Positions 8,980-16,101 of a stretch of 31,175 nucleotides of DNA are shown in pieces. Numbering within the stretch: position 1 is the stretch's first letter; every line of letters starts with the position of its first letter. The stretch lies in the NCBI GenBank assembly GCA_937975585.1, contig CALJUC010000034.1, positions 1 to 31,175 of the forward strand, read 5' to 3'. Origin of the DNA: an uncultured Moraxella sp. (lineage in GTDB: Bacteria; Pseudomonadota; Gammaproteobacteria; Pseudomonadales; Moraxellaceae). Made by a program: the position numbers and the translations under genes. A model generated the notes under the pieces. The model did not search any database. It saw only the letters and a list, made by a program, of their open reading frames with translations, and was not told the DNA's origin.

Positions 8980-9028
8980 TATACCAGTCACTTATACAAG
9001 TGACTGGTATAAGTGGCTGCGGCTACTT
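8980..9028. repeat. Two adjacent hairpins between convergent serB and FUSC genes
   Basis: A perfect 14-bp inverted repeat (TATACCAGTCACTT 8980-8993, TATACCAGTCACTT reverse-complemented at 8998-9011, four-base loop) is followed at once by a 7-bp stem (9011-9017 with 9022-9028, one G-T pair, TGCG loop). There is no T tract on either side. Position suggests transcript-end structures, but they are not canonical terminators. Confidence 0.7.
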
Positions 9029-9044
9029 AGATGGGTGTGGGTGT

Positions 9045-10157
9045 TCATTTAAATAACCCTAGCACCCAACGCTCAAATATATGCAACTTGGCGCGATACG
9101 CCTCGGTATGCATAATAAAGCCCCCGATAATGCCAATCACACAGCCCAATACCGTATCCCAAAATCGAGCCGAGATGATTCCCATGACATCTTGGCTCAA
9201 GATGGCTACTGCGTCAACATCCGGATGACTATACTCAGCGATTAAAATCGTCAACGGCGTGATAAATGTCGCAGCCAACACATAATTGCGTACAATTACC
9301 GTCTCAATCAAAAAAATTAATACCAACAGCAATGCTGCCACACCCCAAGGATCAGGCTGCAGCATAAAAATTAACCATGCCACCCCCATACCAGTCGTTG
9401 TACCTACAATACGTTGAACCTGCTTATGCCACATACTCAGAAAGCTCATCCCCGAAATAACGACATAACATCCCACCAAAACCCAGTACGGCCGGGGCAT
9501 ATTAATCTCTAATGCCACCGCTAACGATACCGTCGATGTAGCAGCAATCACGACGCTATCCGCGAACTGTGCGGGTTGATAATGAAACTCAAGCGGGGCT
9601 ACCGATGGTTTATTCAAGAAAATAAAAATCGTATAAATACAGGCGACTATCCCAGAAAACAAACAACCTAGTCCAACCAACCCAGTATAATAAGGTAATT
9701 CATTTGGTTGTATGGGCATAAATACTGCAATCGAGGTCGCCATCAAAATAAACAAACCACCCGGCGGCCCTAACCGGAAATACCGACTAAACAAAGTCAC
9801 CCAAAACGTCACAACAAACACCAAGGGTAAAACCAGTACAGGTACCAAGTGTGCAATCAAACCCATAGCAAAACTAGCAACAAAGCCAAAACTACAAGCC
9901 AATACCTGTGCCATTCGAAAGAAAAAACTGCCTTCATACGGCAAATTAAGCACTACCATCGACCCCAATGATGCCAATAAGCCGATCGCTAATTGATCTA
10001 GCCATGCACCCAAGAAAACCGGAAAACTCACTGCAATAGCGACCATTAATGGCATATGCCATGGTCTTGGGTGTTGCTTAAATGTTACTAAATCACCGAG
10101 TGAGTCCTTCACCAGTTGCTTAGACATCTGCTTTGGTAGGTTATCAGATAACGACAC
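9045..10157 (-). CDS. FUSC-family (aromatic acid exporter-like) inner membrane protein
   Basis: A 370-residue integral membrane protein with two blocks of five to six hydrophobic segments separated near residues 180-200, the usual duplication in the FUSC / aromatic-acid-exporter families. The second block opens with the typical MPRPYWVLVGCYVVISG pattern seen in FUSC_2-type sequences, followed by a basic turn (WHKQVQRIVGTTTG). It lacks the large cytoplasmic domains of full-length AaeB/YccS proteins. The start is GTG at 10157, supported by AGGAG seven bases upstream. Substrate is unknown. It sits alone between serB and the dapA-purC unit with a long AT-rich upstream region, so it may be an accessory insertion. 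Confidence 0.75.
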   Translation of the reverse strand: MSLSDNLPKQMSKQLVKDSLGDLVTFKQHPRPWHMPLMVAIAVSFPVFLGAWLDQLAIGLLASLGSMVVLNLPYEGSFFFRMAQVLACSFGFVASFAMGLIAHLVPVLVLPLVFVVTFWVTLFSRYFRLGPPGGLFILMATSIAVFMPIQPNELPYYTGLVGLGCLFSGIVACIYTIFIFLNKPSVAPLEFHYQPAQFADSVVIAATSTVSLAVALEINMPRPYWVLVGCYVVISGMSFLSMWHKQVQRIVGTTTGMGVAWLIFMLQPDPWGVAALLLVLIFLIETVIVRNYVLAATFITPLTILIAEYSHPDVDAVAILSQDVMGIISARFWDTVLGCVIGIIGGFIMHTEAYRAKLHIFERWVLGLFK

Positions 10158-10461
10158 TACCTATCTCCTCATCTATCTATACGCTATATGATTGACTACA
10201 TGGTTGCTGTTTGAGTTATCTTTAACACCTTAAAAATTCATCCACTCTTTCAAAAATGCTGATACTTTACACTTATCGTTATTTAAGAATAACGTTTAAT
10301 CATGGTTTATATTAGATACTATTGTATAAAATCTACTAAACAATAACCATTGTCAAATCGAAGCCGTGCTTGTTAACATTCACCTATATTGTTTGATAAA
10401 AAAATAACCTATCACAGTCATGCACGCGCTATTATTCGTATCAAGGCAAATTTAAACTCAT
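10158..10461. other. AT-rich intergenic region upstream of the FUSC gene
   Basis: This is the promoter side of the FUSC gene and the tail side of purC. I see no open frame of note. It holds an operator-like inverted repeat, CGTTATT-TAAG-AATAACG (10277-10294), about 120 bp before the GTG start. No clear -35/-10 pair stands out by eye. Confidence 0.5.
10277..10294. repeat. Operator-like 7-4-7 inverted repeat
   Basis: CGTTATT and AATAACG are perfect inverse copies around TAAG. The size fits a site for a dimeric regulator, or a small hairpin. No regulator gene lies next to it in this window. Confidence 0.35.
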
Positions 10462-10497
10462 AAAAAAACGTGACCTAAGAAACCTTAGACCACGTTT
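10462..10497 (-). terminator. Intrinsic terminator after purC
   Basis: On the - strand a stem of seven plus five base pairs with two central mismatches (10466-10479 with 10484-10497) runs into seven T (A at 10462-10468). It lies about 50 bp after the purC stop. Confidence 0.8.
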
Positions 10498-10548
10498 GGT
10501 ATATCAATGCGCACTTGCGTAACAACAAGCAATGGCTGGCTTACTGTC

Positions 10549-11283
10549 TTATTCTGGCAGTGGTACACCGATACGACGGGCAACTTCTTCATAGCCTTCG
10601 ATAACATTACCTAAGCTTTGACGGAAACGGTCTTTGTCCAATTTTTTCTTGGTTTCTTTGTCCCATACACGGCAGCCGTCTGGTGAGAACTCATCACCCA
10701 ACACGATACGGTCTTTGAACACACCAAATTCTAGTTTGAAGTCAACCAACATCAAGCCGCCTTCATCAAACATTTTTGATAGGACATCATTCACCTGATA
10801 AGTTAGTTTTTTCATTTCGTCCAATTGTGCTTGTGTCGCCCAGCCCAATGACACTGACAATGATTCATTCACCATTGGATCGCCTAACGCGTCATCTTTG
10901 TAGAATAATTCAAAGGTTGGTGGGTTCAATGGTTGACCTTCTTCAAGACCCAAACGACGTACCAAGCTACCTGCCGCATAGTTACGTACCACACACTCCA
11001 CTGGAATCATGGTCAAACGTTTAACCAATACTTCATCTTCGCTTAACTGAGATTCGAAGTGCGTTTCGATACCCGCTTCGCTCAATTTTTGCATGATGTA
11101 GGCGTTAAAGCGATTATTTACTTGGCCTTTACGCGCTAACTGCTCAATACGCTCCCCATTAAAGGCTGAGGTGTCATCACGAAAGTGCAAGATTAGGTAG
11201 TCAGGGTTATCAGTCGCAAATACTGATTTGGCTTTGCCTTTATAAAGTAGGTCTTGTTTTTGAACAGAAGGAGCAGTTTGCAT
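10549..11283 (-). CDS. purC: Phosphoribosylaminoimidazole-succinocarboxamide synthase
   Basis: PurC (SAICAR synthetase) couples CAIR with aspartate using ATP in purine synthesis. The 244-residue product (237 in E. coli) shows the family blocks YKGKAKSVF near the start, FRDDTSAFNGER, MIPVECVVRNYAAGSLVRR, DPMVNESLSVSLGWAT and the C-terminal VDFKLEFGVF followed by LGDEFSPDGCRVWD. The ATG at 11283 has only a poor binding site (GGA about 11 bases away). It is the last gene of a dapA - lipoprotein - purC unit, the order in E. coli, with 78 bp between the lipoprotein and purC. Confidence 0.97.
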   Translation of the reverse strand: MQTAPSVQKQDLLYKGKAKSVFATDNPDYLILHFRDDTSAFNGERIEQLARKGQVNNRFNAYIMQKLSEAGIETHFESQLSEDEVLVKRLTMIPVECVVRNYAAGSLVRRLGLEEGQPLNPPTFELFYKDDALGDPMVNESLSVSLGWATQAQLDEMKKLTYQVNDVLSKMFDEGGLMLVDFKLEFGVFKDRIVLGDEFSPDGCRVWDKETKKKLDKDRFRQSLGNVIEGYEEVARRIGVPLPE

Positions 11284-11361
11284 GGCTTATGGTTCCATTG
11301 GTTACATAAAAAGTATATCGGTTACAGCAACTTGTGATAGTAGGTGTATCACGCGATTCGA

Positions 11362-11637
11362 TTATTTTACTGAGCGAATCGGGGCTGGTAATTCAAAACG
11401 TTTGCCATTGTTGTCTAGCTTTAAGGTATTTTCCCCTGACTCAGGCACCTGATAAATCGGGGTAAATGGCAACGTCTGCGCATCAGCTGGTAACGCAATC
11501 GGCTCAAGTTTACGCGTTTTGCTGTACTCAAGTGAGTTGTCCGAGACATTACGTTTGAAAGTCGAACATCCCGTGGTTAGCGCAAGGGTGGCGGCCAATG
11601 TACAGACCGTAAGCGAACGAACAGAAACAATCATCAT
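11362..11637 (-). CDS. Short BamC-like lipoprotein (N-terminal tail only)
   Basis: A 91-residue lipoprotein precursor with a signal peptide and lipobox LTTGC, so Cys24 would be lipidated; Ser at +2 predicts the outer membrane by the E. coli rule. The mature part begins CSTFKRNVSDNSLEYSKTRK and continues with LEPIALPADAQ and FTPIYQVPE. This resembles the extended N-terminal segment of BamC (after its lipidated Cys: KRQVSGDEAYLEAAPLAEL, then a proline-containing stretch), the part that wraps BamD. Both helix-grip domains of BamC are missing; full E. coli BamC is 344 residues. The gene lies between dapA and purC, exactly where bamC sits in E. coli, and its ATG overlaps the dapA stop by four bases (ATGA), which suggests translational coupling. 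Only 78 bp separate it from purC, so no degraded C-terminus is present. I infer a minimal BamC-type protein. Confidence 0.6.
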   Translation of the reverse strand: MMIVSVRSLTVCTLAATLALTTGCSTFKRNVSDNSLEYSKTRKLEPIALPADAQTLPFTPIYQVPESGENTLKLDNNGKRFELPAPIRSVK

Positions 11638-12539
11638 AATAAACCTGCTTTGGCTAAAGCTTCATCAATTACTGGTTGGTATTGGGCAGATAACCAAGTT
11701 AATGGCAAGCGGATACCCGGCTCGATACGACCCATTTTGTTTAAGGCATATTTCACTGGAATTGGGCTTGATTCAATAAACAAATCTCTATGTAAGTGCG
11801 CGACTTTTGCATCCAATGCTTCAGCTTGGGCGAACTCGCCTTTTAACACATGGTGACAAATTTGGCTCATGATGCCAGGGGCGATATTGGCCGTCACAGA
11901 GATATTGCCTTTGGCGCCGTGTTTCATGAGCTCAACCGCTGTCGCATCATCACCTGACATGACAATCATACGGCCTTTTACCGCTTCGATTAATTGTGCG
12001 CCGCGTGTAACATCACCTGTGGCATCTTTGATACCGATGATATTGTCAATATCTGCCAAACGCGCGACCGTGTCATTGTGCAAATCAACCACTGTACGAC
12101 CCGGTACGTTATACAAGACTTGTGGAATATCCACCGCTTCAGCGATGGCTTTATAATGTAGGTACATACCCTCTTGGGTGGGTTTGTTGTAATACGGTGC
12201 AACCAATAATACCGCATCTGCGCCCACGGCTTTGGCATGCTGGGTCAATTCGATAGCTTCAACGGTGTTGTTCGCGCCCGTACCTGCAATCACCGGAATA
12301 CGGCCTGCCACTTGCTTCATATAAAAATCCATGACTTCAGCGTGTTCAGTCATGGATAAAGTCGCAGATTCACCAGTGGTACCGACAGCAACAAGGGCAT
12401 CAGTGCCTTGTTCGATTTGCCAATCAATTAAGTTTGCCAATGACTGCCAATCCACATCACCATTGCTTTGCATTGGGGTGATTAGGGCGGTCATCGAGCC
12501 TTGTAGCCTGTCCTGAATCGTCGCTTGCGTACTTGTCAT
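11634..12539 (-). CDS. dapA: 4-hydroxy-tetrahydrodipicolinate synthase
   Basis: DapA condenses pyruvate with aspartate semialdehyde at the start of the lysine/diaminopimelate branch. The 301-residue TIM barrel has GTTGESATL (about residues 53-61), the active-site Tyr143 in VLYNVPGR and the Schiff-base Lys171 in IGIKDATGD, and YYNKPTQEG upstream. Length is close to the usual 292-300. AAAGGT about nine bases before the ATG at 12539 supports the start. First gene of the dapA - BamC-like - purC unit. Confidence 0.97.
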   Translation of the reverse strand: MTSTQATIQDRLQGSMTALITPMQSNGDVDWQSLANLIDWQIEQGTDALVAVGTTGESATLSMTEHAEVMDFYMKQVAGRIPVIAGTGANNTVEAIELTQHAKAVGADAVLLVAPYYNKPTQEGMYLHYKAIAEAVDIPQVLYNVPGRTVVDLHNDTVARLADIDNIIGIKDATGDVTRGAQLIEAVKGRMIVMSGDDATAVELMKHGAKGNISVTANIAPGIMSQICHHVLKGEFAQAEALDAKVAHLHRDLFIESSPIPVKYALNKMGRIEPGIRLPLTWLSAQYQPVIDEALAKAGLL

Positions 12540-12597
12540 ACAAAATTACCTTTCGCCATACTAAGAGGCTTGTGTGTTACTATTAATAGAAAATCCG

Positions 12598-12627
12598 TTA
12601 TAAACTATCCTTGTTTACCGAACTCAA
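12598..12627 (-). promoter_or_regulatory. Candidate dapA promoter
   Basis: On the - strand TTGAGT (12622-12627) is followed after 17-18 bp by TTTATA/TTATAA (12598-12604). It lies 60-90 bp before the dapA start. Moderate match only. Confidence 0.4.
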
Positions 12628-12934
12628 TGCGTTTACCGCTAGCAATGCTATTGCCGTCAATCGGTTATAGAGCTAGTTTAGCATAAAAATAATGCCAAGT
12701 TTAACCCTAATTACTGCCGGTCAATGTTGGATGCGTGTTAGCCAATACGTTAGTTAACGCGTTAAATCGTGGATTACTGATGGGGCTTAATAATGCCACG
12801 CTTGGCTATAACCGACAACAAGCAATACCACGCCTACTCTATTGATAAAACTTGCCTCTTGCTATCTAGCATGACGAACGTCTATCTATCAAAATTGACT
12901 TAGTCGCTATTACTTAATAACTAGTACTTAATAA
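12628..12934. other. Intergenic region between dapA and the phosphoesterase gene
   Basis: No open frame or RNA gene is visible. It holds a 12-bp palindrome TTAACGCGTTAA (12754-12765) and the start of a tandem repeat of period 14 that reaches into the phosphoesterase stop codon. No convincing terminator for the phosphoesterase gene is seen. Confidence 0.5.
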
Positions 12935-12938
12935 CTAT
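12911..12938. repeat. Tandem direct repeat, period 14
   Basis: TACTTAATAACTAG (12911-12924) and TACTTAATAACTAT (12925-12938) differ only in the last base. The stop codon of the phosphoesterase gene (12935-12937 on the - strand) lies in the second copy. Confidence 0.8.
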
Positions 12939-14041
12939 GACTTATCCGCTGTTACTTGAATGGTTAAGACATCAATCGTGGGTGGACAAAATAACCGAAA
13001 TGGCAGACCGGTCATACCAATGCCGGTGGTCGTCCATGACTGATAAGATGGGACTTGTTTTGGTTGATTGGCGTTATGATGGTGATGGGTAAATAAACCT
13101 GCAACCGAAGCATTGCCTGTCATCGCCTTGACCAATATGGGGGTCAAAAATGGTAGGTTGACTTGCCCGCCATGGGTTTGTCCTGCAATCACCAATACAT
13201 GCGACCCAACTCGGTCTAACGCATGAGAATGGACTTTAAGCTGTTTGATATCATGGGTCGCAATAATTACGGGATGACCCGATTCACGTGGCGGCTGCGC
13301 TAGCTTTACTGACTCCGTCAAGCCCACCAACCGGATACCCCCCAAGTATAATGCTTGGTCATCAATCACCTGAATGCCCAACGTGGCCAACACTTGGGTT
13401 AAGCGCTCATTCGCCAACAGATAGTTACCACTACCTTGTTGTCTATCGATCGCTTGTAATTGCTCTACATCGGCTTGACTCAAGACACTGTAACAAGGTT
13501 TATTGAGAGCCTTAAAGATCAGCATTTGACCAATCAAGTCAGCGCCAGGGTGGTACAACCAATCACCAACACATAAGATAGCATCAACATCGAGTCGGTT
13601 AAGTTGGTTGACGAGGCGCTCAAGCCGCTGCTTGGTAGAAAAAATACCCACATGGATATCACCGATGACTGCTAAGCGTAAGGGTGATAGTGACTGGGCA
13701 GGAACTTGTCGGTTATCGGGTAATGCAATCTGACGATATTGGACACGTAGCCGATGCGGCTCGACCCAATTCATATATAAATAAAGTAGCGATAATACCG
13801 CAACCCACCAATAAAAGACTTGCCCATCGACTGATAAGTGCCAAATCGACCATGATAATAGCCACCATACCCAGTAATGTGCGTACAAGGTGACCAACTG
13901 GAGCATAACTTTGATTTTTTGCGTCTTTGGGTTGGCATAAAGCGTGCGTAAACCGGCTGCGATTACCACGCCAATGGCAATCCACCAACCGATTTGACCA
14001 AGCCAGTTTGTCAACCAGCTAGTAACGACGCTTTCGTCCAT
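12935..14041 (-). CDS. Membrane-anchored metallophosphoesterase, YkuE/YaeI-like, with altered active site
   Basis: The 368-residue protein has three predicted membrane segments (about residues 13-31, 47-69, 75-92) and then a calcineurin-type phosphoesterase domain. Motifs in order: GDIH (127-130) and GD (159-160) are kept. The usual G-N-H-D is replaced by S-Q-A-D (188-191), THD (262-264) may supply one histidine, and the final G-H-T-H-G-G-Q appears as G-Q-T-H-G-G-Q (287-293). Family members such as YaeI/YkuE act on lipid-linked phosphates, but the loss of the Asn/His pair and of one terminal His makes normal catalysis doubtful. I chose the ATG at 14041. An in-frame GTG at 14080 would add 13 residues encoded by a 13-bp tandem repeat, and neither start has a good binding site. 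Confidence 0.75.
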   Translation of the reverse strand: MDESVVTSWLTNWLGQIGWWIAIGVVIAAGLRTLYANPKTQKIKVMLQLVTLYAHYWVWWLLSWSIWHLSVDGQVFYWWVAVLSLLYLYMNWVEPHRLRVQYRQIALPDNRQVPAQSLSPLRLAVIGDIHVGIFSTKQRLERLVNQLNRLDVDAILCVGDWLYHPGADLIGQMLIFKALNKPCYSVLSQADVEQLQAIDRQQGSGNYLLANERLTQVLATLGIQVIDDQALYLGGIRLVGLTESVKLAQPPRESGHPVIIATHDIKQLKVHSHALDRVGSHVLVIAGQTHGGQVNLPFLTPILVKAMTGNASVAGLFTHHHHNANQPKQVPSYQSWTTTGIGMTGLPFRLFCPPTIDVLTIQVTADKS

Positions 14042-14341
14042 TCGTATCTGACACCCGTATCTGACAACGCTGTCGGTCACACGCTGGCTATCAACAGTCT
14101 GCCAATCGCCTGCGTTGACCTACTCTGTCATTACTGACATCGTATCCCATAAATTCAAGTCAGGTAATCTATTGGATAGATTATACCTTCTATAAAGCCG
14201 CTCATTATAAAGCGGCTCAACACGACTGACAATGTTATTCAATGGATATTCAGGTGTTTTCCCCAATCAATACGATTGAGATAATATCAAATCGACAAAA
14301 TTCAACTATTTTAAAGGGTTTACTGTACTCGCTATTAGTGC
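14042..14341. other. Intergenic region between the phosphoesterase and DegP-like genes
   Basis: It contains a tandem repeat, CGTATCTGACACC followed by CGTATCTGACAAC (14043-14068), next to the phosphoesterase start, and a hairpin with a 7-bp perfect stem, AGCCGCT/AGCGGCT (14196-14202 with 14211-14217, eight-base loop). On the - strand the hairpin is followed by TTATAG, so it could be a weak terminator for the protease gene. I see nothing coding. Confidence 0.5.
14043..14068. repeat. Tandem direct repeat, period 13
   Basis: Two copies of CGTATCTGACA (14043-14053 and 14056-14066), each followed by a two-base spacer. It lies immediately upstream of the preferred ATG of the phosphoesterase gene, and the copies would encode part of the N-terminus if the GTG at 14080 were used. 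Confidence 0.8.
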
Positions 14342-15775
14342 TTATGAATCCAAACGAATACCCAAAATCAATGGTTGACCTTGACGAATCAGCTGCACGG
14401 TCACGACCCCTTGCTTAGGTAAGCGACTGACCGCTTGGACAAAATCATTGGTGGAAGTAATGTCCTTTTTATTAAATTGCACAATCACATCCCCTGCTGC
14501 CAAACCTGAAGAAGCCGCCAACCCAAATGGGTCAATCGCGGTGATTAATAAACCTTTCCCGCCAACCTCACGCTGTTCATTCGGTGTCAACATGCGTAAA
14601 CGCAAGCCTAAGCGTACGTTGTTATTGGTAGCACTGGTATTCTTACTTTCTGCTGCGGTATCCGCAGGTGCGGTGGCAAGCTGCCCTCTTAACGTTAATG
14701 GTTGCTGATTGCGTTGCACCATCATGGTAAAGTTATCGCTAGGTTTGGCGCGTGTGATTAGGTTCATCAATGCCGCTGAGGTATCAATCCCGACACCATT
14801 GTAACTCAGTACAATATCACCGGCTTTTAGCCCTGCTTTATCAGCCGGTGAGTCTGGCGATACCTTAATAATCAGCGCGCCTTGCGGACGTGATAAACCA
14901 TACGCATCCGCCAAATTTCGGTCAATATCCTGTGGGAAAACGCCCAAATATGGTCTGACCACTTCGCCGGTATTACGTAACTGCTGATAAACATCCATTG
15001 CCACTTCCATCGGAATAGAGAACGACAAGCCCATATAACCGCCCGTTCCACTAAAAATCCGTGAGTTAATCCCAACGACCTCACCGCGCTGGTTAAATAG
15101 CGGGCCGCCTGAGTTTCCTGGATTGAGCGCGACATCGGTTTGGATAAACGGCACATTGGTATCACGTGACATATTGCGTGATTTGGCACTAACAATCCCT
15201 GCCGAGGCAGAATAATCAAAGCCAAATGGCGAACCAATCGCCAAAACTGGCTCCCCGACTTTTAAACTATCTGAACTGCCAATCGGCAATGCGGGGAAAT
15301 TATTACCCGTGACTTTAAGCACGGCCACGTCAGTACGCTCATCCGTACCAATCACTTTGGCATCCAACTCTCGACGGTCTGGCAACGTCACTGTTACTTT
15401 ATCCGCGCCTTCAATCACATGATAGTTGGTCAGCATATAACCATCGGTTGACACGAAAAATGCCGTACCATACGCGTTTTCTGTCGCAGATGGTTGTTCC
15501 TCATAACCGCCTCTAGGGCCGCCCGCATAACGACGTAGCAACATAGCAGTTTGCATCTGTGCCAATTCTTCGGGACTGAGTTTTTTGGTCACATTGACCC
15601 GTGCGACCGATGGTGACACTTGCGACACCAATCCAGAAAAATCCATACCCGTAATAGCCGCTTGCGCCGTGATTGGCAGGATCGTTAATCCCCCCACCCC
15701 AATTAGACTTGTACTTAACACACTTGCCATCAGGGTCTTTTTACTGAACTTGATTAAATTTGTTAGATGAGCCAC
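14342..15775 (-). CDS. Periplasmic serine endoprotease, DegP/MucD (Do) type
   Basis: I set the start at GTG 15775 (477 residues) because AAGGAG lies six bases upstream and the N-terminus then reads as a clean signal peptide (basic n-region, hydrophobic core, cleavage after ITAQA at residue 39). An ATG at 15829 would add 18 residues. The trypsin-like domain carries the triad His119 (NYHVI), Asp149 (TDVAVLKV) and Ser222 (GNSGGPLF). Two PDZ domains follow: SPADKAGLKAGDIVLSYNG and GLAAGDVIVQFN near the C-terminus. This is the DegP/DegQ/MucD layout for degrading misfolded envelope proteins. Its divergent neighbour is nadB, which in Pseudomonas is next to algU-mucABCD, so a MucD origin is likely. 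Confidence 0.92.
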   Translation of the reverse strand: MAHLTNLIKFSKKTLMASVLSTSLIGVGGLTILPITAQAAITGMDFSGLVSQVSPSVARVNVTKKLSPEELAQMQTAMLLRRYAGGPRGGYEEQPSATENAYGTAFFVSTDGYMLTNYHVIEGADKVTVTLPDRRELDAKVIGTDERTDVAVLKVTGNNFPALPIGSSDSLKVGEPVLAIGSPFGFDYSASAGIVSAKSRNMSRDTNVPFIQTDVALNPGNSGGPLFNQRGEVVGINSRIFSGTGGYMGLSFSIPMEVAMDVYQQLRNTGEVVRPYLGVFPQDIDRNLADAYGLSRPQGALIIKVSPDSPADKAGLKAGDIVLSYNGVGIDTSAALMNLITRAKPSDNFTMMVQRNQQPLTLRGQLATAPADTAAESKNTSATNNNVRLGLRLRMLTPNEQREVGGKGLLITAIDPFGLAASSGLAAGDVIVQFNKKDITSTNDFVQAVSRLPKQGVVTVQLIRQGQPLILGIRLDS

Positions 15776-16101
15776 ATGCCACTCCTTGAAATGCTGCATT
15801 GCGATGCTAGCAATACATCGTCTAAACACCTAAAAGGGATTATTAAATATCAAAAAAATCATCGAATCGGCCTAGCTGCATTGATAACTAGGTCAAACAT
15901 AGGTAGATCAATGGATACGCAGATTGTAACCGACACATGAAGTGTGTATAGCATAAGATAGTTAATTGTCTAAAACATTGCCAAGCTTTTGCAATTTGGT
16001 AATACAAACCTGATTTTAGGCGCGCCGATGGGTGGTGAAAGGCTAAATTTTTTTTGTAAAACCTGTTATGATACCGCAAAGTATACTTACAGGACGTTGT
16101 C
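15776..16101. other. Divergent promoter region between the protease gene and nadB
   Basis: No gene is visible in these 326 bp. The nadB side has an extended -10 (16064-16072). Toward the protease I see TTGACC on the - strand but no matching -10, and no obvious sigma-E-type GAACTT/TCTGA pair. Two small inverted repeats occur: CCTAG...CTAGG (15871-15892) and ACACA-TGAAG-TGTGT (15933-15947). Confidence 0.5.
16064..16072 (+). promoter_or_regulatory. nadB promoter, extended -10
   Basis: TGTTATGAT gives an extended -10 (TG, one base, TATGAT). The -35 position is weak. The start near 16079 leaves a leader of roughly 20 bases before the ATG. Confidence 0.55.

Noticed and set aside
15841..15960. Sigma-E-type promoter for the protease gene
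   Set aside because: I looked for GAACTT and TCTGA at suitable spacing on the - strand and found none.
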